From Anthopleura xanthogrammica (Eukaryota; Cnidaria; Anthozoa; Actiniaria; Actiniidae): DNA of 64,000 nt. The stretch spans positions 19,307,730 through 19,371,729 of the forward strand of contig OZ025207.1 of the NCBI GenBank assembly GCA_964019055.1, in the 5' to 3' direction. Shown here piece after piece: positions 14,001 to 26,000 of the stretch (its first letter is position 1; every line of letters starts with the position of its first letter). A program made the translations under genes and the position numbers. The notes beneath the pieces were generated by a model, which ran no database searches, was not told the DNA's origin, and saw nothing but the letters and a program-made list of their open reading frames with translations.

Positions 14001-17000
14001 TTTTCAAGACCACGAAAATGGGGTTCACAAAAAAAACTATAAAAAAATAAATAGCCAACTTAAAAACAACTTCTAATGCAATATCAAACTTTAAGAGTGT
14101 CTTAATATGTGAGAGAAATATTAGATTAATCGGTTTTATATTTAGCCGTCAGCAGTACCACAAAGTAAGCTTATAAATCAGTCAGTTCGGGTGTGAAAAT
14201 CGGCTAATTTACCGCCAAACCAAAATTTCGTAAAGATCGCCAGAAAAAAATTCGCATCAACTTTTTAGTATTTTTCCCATGATAGGAACACTAAATGGGA
14301 TCATTTGGTGAAATAAAAAAAAATTCGAATTTATTCATCTGACTTGAGATTCTCGACTGTTACGGGCATCCGCTCTTAATACCTCAAGGCAAAGATTGCC
14401 GGCTTTCTCGAGTCTCTGGCCCAATATGCATTGAGTTATAACCATTGTTGGGTCTTTAGACCATGTGGGATAGAATGAGAAATGTCTTATGAGCATGCGT
14501 GTTGATTCGTGTGAGAAATCCTTAATAAATGTTCGTAGTTTACGTTTTAGTTTTAGAATAGTTTTCGTGGCAATTTTAGTCAGTAAAGATCCACCATTAA
14601 TTAAACAAATAATACAGGCTATTTTAGGTAGATGTCTTTCGAAAATGAGTATTGAATCAAAATAATCTCATACCTTCGTAGCTCTTATTGCCATCGTTTC
14701 GGGCAGCTAAACAGCAGTGAGATTCACCGTAAGAACGTCCCAGACAACCTGACAGATTTGACTCGATGTTGAACGAATCACGATTAGCAGTTTTGAGACC
14801 TTAGTATGTGTTGCGTGACATTAGTAAAGTAATATACAACCTAGAAAGGACAAAAAATCCTCCCGAAAGACAGGCACTTTTCAAGCGCTTTGATTGGATG
14901 CTTCTTAAAACCATAAAACCTTACAGCATTTCTGATTGGCTCGCTTCACCGTTAACGTGATTGGACAGTTTTGATAAGCATCTGAGTATGTTATTGGTAG
15001 GTGGCCTCAAAGGTCATGTCAAACTGACTTCCACTGACTGCCTTGGAATAAATCAGACCAAACGATCTGCTCCAATCCTACCATGTTGTGAGAAGCGTGA
15101 ATAGTAATCTCTGCCATGCAGTATTCGAGTAACCCCACGAAGGGTTTACAGGTTGTCCTGACGTTGAACCAGGTATCAAAATCCACCATCACGGACAAAC
15201 ATTTCATTCTTGTTCTTTCGAGTGGTAGTCTTGTGCTTGTCGTTGTTTTTATCGGCCAAAGCATCTGAGTGAAGGTGATAACCTTTTTGCCATGTTCATA
15301 TGTGGACGGTTTTAATGTAATATTTGTCTTTTGTTGTCGACAGTGTGATACAATCATATCTGTTAAAATGTTACACATTATTTTACACAATTATTTTGCG
15401 ATTTTTTTTTTTATTTTTTTTTAAATCTTATTTTTTTCGTATTTTGTTTTTGTGCCGAGCAGCATAAAAAGAAATTTTATCTGTCACGGCAGTATGAATA
15501 GGTTGTTATGTTATTGTACTCATAAGATATGTTTTTTGTTTAGTTTTGTTTTCCTTTTTCTTCTTCTTTTTCTTTAAACGAAGCCCTCTAATCTAGACCA
15601 AATTTCTCTTTTACCAAACCTGAAACACTAAGTTGATTGCGTTACTTGGTCTAAAGGAGGTGAAGAAGTCAGAATATAGAAATATAATTTTTTGAGGAGG
15701 GAGGAAAACCAGAGGAATCCCCCACCCCCCCCCCCCCCCCCCCCCCCCCCCCAAAAGACCAAAAAAAAAAAAACACCAACAACAACAACAAAACTAGACA
15801 TGCAGAAGAGAGCAAACAAGCTACTCAACTTCTACATGATGGCGGGACTAGGATCGAACCAGTGGCTGGAATAGTTCTATGAGGATCAAAAACAACTATG
15901 GGACATTTTCTTCAACTAGAGTATGTTTTACTGCAATACTTACTGACTTGATTTATTGTGTCTGCAGGAACTGCTCCTGAAGGGCTACCGTCAGAAGCAA
16001 GCCGTGGCTGATGAATGTGACGAAGGACCGGAAACAGACACTGATGACGTAGTTGTTGTAAGTATTACTTTATAGAGACGTTTTTTGGTACCGCGTCGAC
16101 TCATTCAAAGCATTCTGATTGGACGAGGAGTAATCTCGCACGCGACGATTGGTTTAATGAATGTTGCAATCCCTATAGAGCTTTTAAGTTGTGACGTATT
16201 TCCGGGTCCAACTGCTCACAAAGACCGCTGAAATAAAACGAGACGATATATACCCCTTTCACGTGACGTCAAAGCAGGTCAAGTTGGAGGACAAAACAAA
16301 AGAATTTCAATCTCCTGAGAATTGGAACCTATTGTTTTGTTCCAAAGTGTTGCAAGGGGTTTATTACCTGTACCGACTCAGTTGCGTACCAAAACAACAA
16401 GATGTATGCGAGTAACAAAATTTTTGGTTAAAAAAAATTGTTTTGATAGTAAAAACAAAATTACTGAGGGTTCAAGAGGTTCTCTCGCTGTATTGGTTCT
16501 CGGTCGTAGGTTACGTACTGATCTCCGGCCTCGCGTTCCATGGACACAGGAGCGAAACATCCCTCTTGGTTACGACCAGGATAAAACCTATCTAACTCTT
16601 CGTGCAACTTGCTTGTTTGATAAGACTGAATACTGCTGCGTGAAGGAATGCAAACTAAAGGGCAGGAAAGAACAGGGCGTGGGTAGCCCCCTGTAGCACG
16701 TCGGAATGCAGCTGTATTTGGAGATTGAAATTCTTTTGTTTTGTCCTCCAAATAGGACTGCGTGGCTATTCTAAAAATAGCTCGCTGAATAGATGCATGG
16801 CTCAGACAAGCGTAATATCATACTGAAAAGAAAACAGAGAAACACATTTTATTCATTTATCTTTTATTACAAAGCATTGCTTTTCAAACAAAGTTGTCAT
16901 TAAAAACCAAACGGCAGAAATCGGACTCAAGGAGATGAGAAATTCGGTTTGTTTGTCTGAGTTTGACGTCACTGACACGCAGCCCCATTGAGATGCTTTG

Positions 17001-20000
17001 ACGTCACGTGCAAGGGGTCTATAAGCCAGTTCACAGTTTAAGAATCGTTTTCAGTGCGCATACGATTTTATCCCGAATTTCTCACCCTCTTCTTTTTAAA
17101 CTTTCTTTTGGTTTTAATTAAACAAAAGAAGGTGAGAAATTCGGGATAAAATCTCATGCGCACTGAAAACGATTCTTTAACTTTGAACTGGCATATAGAC
17201 CCCTTGCACGTGACGTCAGAGCAGCTGAATTTAGAGGGCAAAACAAAAGAATTTTAATCTCCTGAGAATTTGAACTTATCGTTTTGCCCTCCAAATTGAG
17301 CTGCATTCCGACGTGCTGCAAGGGGTCTATAGCTGGCATGCCCAACCACCTTGCTTACCAAAGAATGAAGGGAAAAATAAAAGGGTAAAATTCTTTTTAT
17401 CCACAAAAATGACCAGCTCAATAGCTATTAGCCGTTCCGAGATTGATTAGCTAGTGTAAATATAAATCTAATAAATGAATCCTCATCACAAGAAAGATTC
17501 TACCAATATTAGTACTATTATCGAGTTTGAGCATGTTTGGATGAAAACTTACTGAGTGGCAAGCTTTTAAAAGTCGTATTAATAAAAAAGAATGTATGGG
17601 TTTGAGGACAGCGTTCCCCAAAACCATACATTTTCTCTTATTTTTACGAAAATTTTAAAGCCTGCTTATCAATCAGTATTAGCTCAAACATTCTAATTAA
17701 AACTCAGTCAATTTAATCATTTTAATGTGGTCTTTCATGTGAGGGGGTTTGTTTCTTAATCAGATTAATATTTCTACACTCGTTCCCAGTATCTTCCTCA
17801 AGCTGGGTACAGCTAATCCTCCTAAACCAAAGCCGATTTAAATTAACGTGAAGCGCTTCCCAACTTCAGTTGCGTGACATTAGGGGGCGTGATATGGCGT
17901 GACATAGGCTTCAGCTCAGCCTGATTCAGTCCGTCAACTTTCCCGAGCTCAAACCTAGTTTAGCAGGTACAGGTCTCTTGCAGTCTCCTACTTTGTACTT
18001 CTATGACTCACAACAAAAACATGTTTTCATTCAGCATATTTTGTTTTTGACTCCAGTGTTTTTTTGGGAAAAAATTCCGCATTGTTGAATCATTTTACTG
18101 GCATCTTTCACTTTCGTAAGGTTTGGCTCAGTTCTAAATTTAACATACAGACAAAGGTGGAAACGAAAGTTCAATATTTTCTCATATATTTTAGTGCTGG
18201 TTTCGGCCGATGTTGCTTCTCTAAGCTTGAAGCAAAAACGTAGAAAAATACGAATGTGTCTTCACATGATGTTTGCGTTTCTTTCCAACCCTTTACAGGC
18301 TGCAAGGAAAGCCAAGAATCGTATTAGTTCGGCGTTGCTTGTTGCTGGCGACAATACCGAGGAAGTTCCAAGGAGCCACAAGAGAAGGCCTACGGTAAGC
18401 CGTCAGAAACCTAAGAACAGCATCTCCGAGGAAAACCTTGATGAGAAAGTAGAAGTACGTATCGATGCTGACTTGAAGAAGAATGAAGTAGTGAATGTTG
18501 TCATCGCGAAGGAAGAGAAACGTTCACCAATGGTGACGAAAAAAGCCAAGGCTCCAACTCCGCCGAAAACCTCGGTAGAGTTCGGTAAGTAGATATATTT
18601 TTCCTCTAAAAATCCTGATTAAACTTTTTTTAAGGCTTTTGCTAATTATTATTATCTGTTGTGTATTTTCCTGGGTCGTATGCATAATTAGCGGTTTGGA
18701 TACGGATGATAATTATGTCATTCTAGTTGAACAATATAGGACTGAACAGACATAATAGAATTTGATTTAATATACAATCATCAATGAAACACCTTTCTCT
18801 CTCTCTCTATCTGTGGTTTTTCCAGAGGCTCTGAGTCTCTGTTCTCTATTTGAACAATGTAAGACTACAAGACGTAATAGAATTTGTTTTATCTCTCCGT
18901 TTCTTTCGTTGTCTTCACAAGTGAAAAATTCACCATTCTTAGCATTCCATTTGTAATATTTTCCTCTCAAAGTACCTTTGAAAATGAGACTAAAACGAAA
19001 ACACAAAAGAAATGCTTCCCATACTCTAAGAAGATCAGCAATGCCTTCCACTAAGGATAATTTCGAAAGTAGTTTCAAGGAATTTATACTCGAAGTTAAA
19101 ATTCGTGTCTCCGCGAGATCATTTAATATCCTCTATTTATTTCGGTTTGCTTGATGCCAACCCACCATCTGCAGCATTTCCTCGAGTTTCCTGTCGTCTT
19201 TGGCTTACATCCAGTTCTTTCATTTCCACGTATTATTATTACCAGAAGCTTGCGAATATTGGTGTTTTCTCTAAACTCTATTAGTAGTTCATTGTATGCG
19301 CAGCTCGTAGTGAATTCCTGGGTTTCACTCATGCTTCACACGAACCATCAACAAACTGGTTGAGTCTTAACTACTTAAGTAAAGTAGCACCTGAATGTTT
19401 TTCTAAGAAAAACGAGGAAATCATTGATTGATTGATTGATTTTTCTTAGAAAAGAAGGAATAAAAAGAAAGAAAACTATTGTATTTTTTCGAGTTGCCAA
19501 ACTAGCGGGTGGTACTTAAGCAGCGTTACTTGATTGCGTTACGTTACTGATAGCGTTACGTTACTGATTGCGTTACGTTACTGATAGCGTTACGTTACTG
19601 ATTGCGTTACGTTACTGATAGCGTTACGTTACTGATTGCGTTACGTACGGCTATTAGACGTTGAGTTACGGACGTTCTGTGCGTTTGAGCCGTGTTCCAT
19701 CATTAGTCAGAGGAGGAGTGAATAGTATTAGTGCATTGCGAAAGCAAGTATATTATCGATTTCTTCGCACGTTGATCATTGTGTTCAAGTCAGCGAAGCG
19801 AGTAGAGCAGGAAGTTTCGTTAAATAGATCCTTCAGAATTGGAAACAAGCATCACAAAGGATTAGATTAGGGATTTAGATATTTTATTTAGTAAGAAATT
19901 TAATTCATTCGAGTCATGTTGGATTGAGCTTGGTCTATTTTGAAACACAAAACGAAAGTCTATGTTAGGAACCCGGACCACAGCGGTGAGAGGTGAGCGG

Positions 20001-23000
20001 TAAACTACTACGCCACCCATGCCACCCATAATACATGACACCGTGACAGTCACGGCACGTCACGCACGTAGCGTGAGTTTTCACAGTCATATGGAATTTG
20101 CTCTACAGTCAACACTGATTTATAGATAAGCTTTCATTTTCATTTAGGCTCTCGTATTTTTGTCGCCACAGCCCTGCGGGCTTAATAGACCATTTGCGAA
20201 TCGTAAAATACCGCTGTGTTCATTGATTACAGACTCACTCAGGGTTAACCTCATTTCAATGTTAAAATATTCACAAATACCAACAGTAAAGTAAAGAATG
20301 CACAACTTCCATTCTCGGACGGAAACATGAAACATGAAACAAAATCGAGGCTAACTCTGTGCAGCAGAAAACTCGAAACTGGAGAATTTTTCTTCAACTA
20401 GTGGGAACCCTGTGTACTCACAGTCTTGTATTATATTCCTGTAGACCTCAATTCAGTGGAGAAGAAGGATAGTGGGCTTAGCCATCTCGGGAAAGACCGG
20501 CCACGCCCTGCTCGGGGACGGCGTCTTCCTACACGACCGTCTAACCGACCACAGGTGACCAATGGAATAACTGATGATAAAAATGTGGACAAGGATAATA
20601 ATATTGATAGTTTCTGGGAAACACCTCCTGAAAATGAGTAAGTACTATTGTCACTTGCAGTCTTCAATTGCGTGACATCTTGTTATGTCACACAAATATT
20701 AATTCTTCAGTTTCGTGACATTTTTTCGTGTCACACAAGTATTAGTTTTTCAGTTGCGTGACATCGAGTCATGTCACACAAGTATTAATCCTTCAGTTGC
20801 GTGACATCCTCCAGCTAAGTTAACCTTCAGAACAAACTCAAGGTCAATCAATCAGAATATTGAGAATTCAACATTATATTTTGATTAGTATTTCCCATGA
20901 TTCTGCCAAAAAATTGAAATACGAGATTTTCGTTCTTTAAATGTTATGTTTGTTTACTCAAAGGCCAAAAGCCAAGCCTAAGAAGGAAAGTAAACCTCCA
21001 GCGAAGACACCACCCAGACCTGCACCTAAACCAGCTCCTAAACCTAAGCCTGCATCCAGGAACACCGATGTAAGAAGTATTTTCTTTACCAAGTTATTGT
21101 ATATATATTTTTTCTTTTAAATCTGCCTGCGAAGAAAGAAACATGAAGGTTCTTTGGGCTAGTATAATTAACAATTAGTCCTCGAGTCCGAATGGTCTAC
21201 GAGTCAATAGCCCATGAGGCCGAAGGCCTCATGGGCTATTGACTCGTAGGCCATGAGGGCGAGAGGTCTAATTGTTTTAGTAAAAACCTACTAATCGGTC
21301 CAATAAAAGGATGCAAAAAGTTTTGGATTTTGCTTTAAATATATTTTTTTTGGTTTTCAAAACCGGCGCTTTTCGCTACTAGAGGTCTATCACTAATAGA
21401 CCCCTAGTAGCTCAGCCAATCACAGGGCTCGATTGGTGATAGACCATTAGTAGGTTTTTTCTAAACTATAATATCTTGAGTTTGGTGCTAACAGAATATA
21501 CAGAAGAAATCTCAGTTGAGGGGGCTGACTTGTTATGGGTAGATTGTAATCTGGTAATGTAACGTAATGTTGCGCGTGTTGACATGAAAATTACCACAAT
21601 ATAAAGGGCTACAGGTGCACGCGCAAGCAACTGTAGAAATACTTCTAGTATATATGAACGGGTATGTTCAGTCTAATACCCTGTCACGCAATCAATGCGC
21701 GTGACACATCTGTGACCCATTGCAACAAATGCATAAAACATGCAGCATAATTAGTTGTAACGCTGTGGATTTAACAAAACTTGTTGCAAGCAGACATCAA
21801 AAAATATGGAAATATGTCCTGGGTGTATAAAAACGTGCATAGGACTAGCTTTAATGCAGTGTTACACAATCACGCGCAATTTGTGTAGATTCTATAAACC
21901 AGCATAGCAAATGTTGCAAAGTACACAGCGGGTGTCTAAATACTTGGATATGCTGTTTAAAACCATGCATAGTCATAGTGACGAAGTGTCACGCAAGCGC
22001 GGGCAACTCATTGTTGACGTTTCATAAAACAGGACAACAGGTGTTGCAAACATACAACAAATCATGGAGTGTGTTGTATAAAAACGTGCATGTTTAATTG
22101 TAACTCATTCGTCTGACGAACGCATATTCCACTACAGGGAAACGAACGGACGACTCCTGACAAGGACGACAAGGTATAAGAAAAAATCATAAAAACACTA
22201 AATAATGATAAATATGTCACACAACGGTAAATAAAAGTTTAAATCGTCACACAATCGTAAAGTCACGCTTCCTGTCACGCAACCCCAACCATAAACATAA
22301 TGTCGTGCAGTAACCTTTGTAAGACTAATTGACAATCAATATGTAATGTTAACACTAATCAAAAAATATCCTGCAACACTGCACAATAGCTCAAAATGTC
22401 TGCATAGTTTTTGTAACTAACTACCATTGTCACGCAAATTTGAATAGTCATGGAGCATGGAATAAAGTGTCAAGTGACATTAGAATGTCACACCACACTT
22501 TGTGCTCCTACTATTAAGCACAGTTAACAGTAGTAGGTGCAGGACTGAAAACACAAGATTTCAAGAAATGAACTAAATTTTACACTTTGTTACCGAGCTT
22601 GAAATTATTTTAATTACCATCAGCAAGAACCCACGATTGTACCCACAACTACTAACTTGTTTTTCAGGCCTGTCATTTTCTGTTGATTAATGCACCATAC
22701 TAAGCACTAAGCACTAATGGATAGGCCTCCTGTTTGCACATAGTATGCTTTTTTTCAGCAAGATTTTCATGCACCTTTCCATAGACATCCCACAATTCCT
22801 TGTGATCCGAGCATGAGGTTGAGGTCAGGGTAAAATTTGCATAAAAATGTATAAAAAATATGCAAATTTTACCCTGACCTCGATCATAAGGGATTGTGGG
22901 AAGACTACGGAAAGGAGCATAAAGATCAATTTTATATTTTATATTTTATATTTCTTTAGGAATCCAAAAAGGCTGGTTTGATATCCAGAGCGTAAGTCCT

Positions 23001-26000
23001 TCTTTCTACGTTTATTTTTCTTATACAGGCGTGACATGAGTGAGCAGTGATCAAGTTGTAATCACTAAACTGAAAGGCGCGGAAATACGAGCAACAAAAT
23101 TGCACAACTTGTCGTGCAACATTGTTCTGTTTCAAGTTGCTGTAGAGGGAATGTTGGTCATATTACTACCCAACATGCAACAAATTTTCATTGTTGCAGC
23201 GAGTGGAGAGCACGTCTACTTCTGCAACAAAATCGCGCAACAACGGGGGTGGTAATACGAGCAACATTTGCTCTAAAACTTGCAACTCAACAACGTTGCG
23301 CGACAGGTTTCACGATTTTGGTGCTCGTATTCCCCCCCCCCCCCCCCCTGACCTAAGAACACGGGGAGTGACAAAGAACCGGAAGTGACAAAGGACAGGA
23401 AGTGACAAAAGAGCCTAAGCAAAGCAAGCTTCAATGAAACCTGTCATAGTCATTTGTGTGTCTTCCATTTATTACAGCATATGGGAACAAAAAATGTTTT
23501 GGGGCTACATTGTATTTTGAGGCTATTTTAGTGGGGTGGGGGAGGGGGTCACGCCTTTTGTATCAATCAGCTCGTAGAAATATAAACGATGAAATTATTT
23601 TGAATCGAAAAAAATTGCCATAAAAATCATTATTTTCATTTCTTTCTTTTCATACTCTTTCTATTTTTTAGTGGCATAAGTCTGCCAGGATTCTTCAAGA
23701 AGAGGCGAGCCAATTCAGGAACAGAAGGAAGTAACGATCATCCTGGTATGAGAGCACAATGGTTTACCTCATCCAGCACCACAGGTGAGGGGGGAGGAAA
23801 GGGAAGAGCTTTTGTTATCACACGTCTAAATTACCTATGACTTCTAATCTTATCCTTTCAATATATGGATTCAAGTGAAGTGATGAATCCTTTGGATTAG
23901 AGTTACAGGTTATTTAGATATGAACAGATTAAAGCTAAATTAGCTAAGCATTAATTAATATAATAAATGTTTAAGGAAAATATAAGAAACTTAGTTAAGG
24001 GATTTACCTAAATTAAACTTAATTCCCCAATAGTCTGTTCCTAAATTTGCTTAATTCACCACCTAAGAATGATTCAAAGTTGAGTTAGGGCTAAATAAGA
24101 TAACGTAGATGTATTGAAAACACCACTAGTCCAACTTTGATATGAGACCATTTTTTCCTGGTCATGTAAGTAATTTTCCAGGAAAGGTCTATTGCTTGGT
24201 GTCAATCAGCTGATAAAAGTCTTTGAATATCATTATCTGCTCCAAATGGTGGTCAAACACTGACCACCATGTGCTGTCAGCCAAAATGAATTCTATTGAA
24301 AACTTGGGATTCAGCTGATGAACATTCCGCACGAGTGGTAAATGATTACAGTCAAAACGGCTCAAGCGTACCCCCGTAGGCTCCATTAATGATTTCATTA
24401 TTCGAATATTGAGTTGATTATTCACTCTGAGTTTTCATTAAAAAATCGGAAGACTCCAAACTTCACATTCATTTCACACTAAAATTCTAAGGGATGCCTT
24501 TCTGGGGAGTTTTTCTACCTTGACATGGCAATTGTTGAAGAATCCAATCAAAACTCAAGTAGATAATTCATTTTCAAAAGTGGAGTCAGAGTGAATAATA
24601 AACTCAATATTCGAATAATAAATTTATTAATGGATTCTAGGGGGGTACACTTGAGCCATTTTGATTGTAAATGAAAAAAGCTGTTAAGTGCTGTTAAATT
24701 TGATAAGTAAATTTGACTTGATATTGAGTAAGCAATAAATGCTGATAGTAAACATGAAATGCAGCTCTTAAACAGTAAAAGATAAATATAAAATTTGTTA
24801 TTAAAAGCTAAGCAGCTGGTCAAAGTCCTTGTTCCCTTAATGTAGGTTTTTGGTGTCCCCTAGGGAAAGAAAGCGCATTGAGGGTAATCTCTTTGTACAA
24901 TCCTAGAAAGGCAAAAATTTATTTTGTCCATTTTACGAAGAAATAATACTCAGGGGAATGGCATGTGGTCTGAAATGGGCAAAACACTATGCCCAAGCTA
25001 AAGACGTCTATTAGCGTACCCTTAAACAGCCCCATGATTCAGCGCGCGCTACTCTGATTACCAGTTTCCCGTGCAACCTCGGAAAGGCCGTTTGCCGATG
25101 ACATTCAAGCGTTCCTTGGAAAAAAGTTTATTAACTTTTCAATAAATGTTTGCAAGGGTGACCTCAACACATGAAACAAATGACTCACATAAACTCATCT
25201 CAACACATGATTTAACTTTAATTTTTTAGAAGTTAAAACCGAAATAAGCTCATCTGTGCCTTATTCAGGTAAACACGTGGATTACTAAACATTTAAATAG
25301 TTTTTAATATATAACTGAAAAGAACTAAAGTATTTTTTCTAGTTTTCCCAAGCTCTCCTTTTCCTCTTTTCAACCCTTCCTTCCCACGGTCCATTCCACG
25401 ATTTTTTGGATATTCCCTAATACAGACCTGCATCCACTTTTATCAATGCGCGCGCGGCAAATATGAAACGTGTAGCGTAAAGGGACTGGTAAGAATTGTT
25501 AAGATAAGTACGAAGTCTTCTTTGTACTTCTCACAATCTTACCCAGAGTCCTCCAGCGCCTTCCTGGCGTCAGCCCGCTGACCAAAAAGCCGGAAGATTC
25601 TGGGCTCGAGATTGTACTTCTCGCTATTGCATTTCGTGTGCGCACGCTGTTTTCGTTTTATTTTTGAGTTTTAAAGCAATCAGTTAACGAGAAAAGTGGG
25701 TCCAGTTCTGGACTAGGTAATCCAATGTCTCACTGTGCACCTTGTCTAGTGTTCAATCATTCCCATTCATTTTCATTTATTCTACTTTAGAATGACTTTC
25801 CATTAATGTCTTGTGTTCCTTCCCATTCCTTCTCATTCTAATTTATTTCAATTAATTTTTCATGTATTCTCGTATACCTAAGGAAAGATTTCAATATTAG
25901 AGCCCGTTTCCTGGCTCTTCGGTAAACAGCTTGGTCGTACAGGGGCGGCGGAGCACATTTTAAAGTCAATAAGGGAATAATACCCAAGAAAAAGTGGTTT

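Larger units (their letters stand above)
10258..14379. mobile_element. 4.1-kb giant inverted-repeat element bounded by TTAA
   Basis: Two arms of about 990 bp (10262-11254 and 13385-14375) are near-perfect reverse complements; only small homopolymer changes were seen by eye. The outer ends read TTAA-GAGCGGATGCCCG and its mirror CGGGCATCCGCTC-TTAA. TTAA on both sides is the target duplication typical of piggyBac-type elements, although the termini do not show the usual piggyBac CCY start. The 2.1-kb loop encodes no transposase, so the element is non-autonomous. A 74-codon frame occurs identically in both arms (10580-10804 plus, 13834-14058 minus) and is best seen as a by-product of arm identity. 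It lies in the CARMIL intron between 10200 and 15968. Confidence 0.85.

Noticed and set aside
16322..16696. 124-codon plus-strand frame with an antisense 96-codon frame
   Set aside because: It overlaps family-A MITE copies 4 and 5 on both ends, which explains the frames; no domain seen.
18394..18399. GTAAGC as the donor of CARMIL exon 25
   Set aside because: It would leave phase 0, while exon 26 requires phase 1; the open frame to GTAAGT at 18585 fits.
18767..19363. Frames of 69-103 codons on both strands in CARMIL intron 25
   Set aside because: They are mutually overlapping and carry a CT-repeat; no splice or domain evidence.
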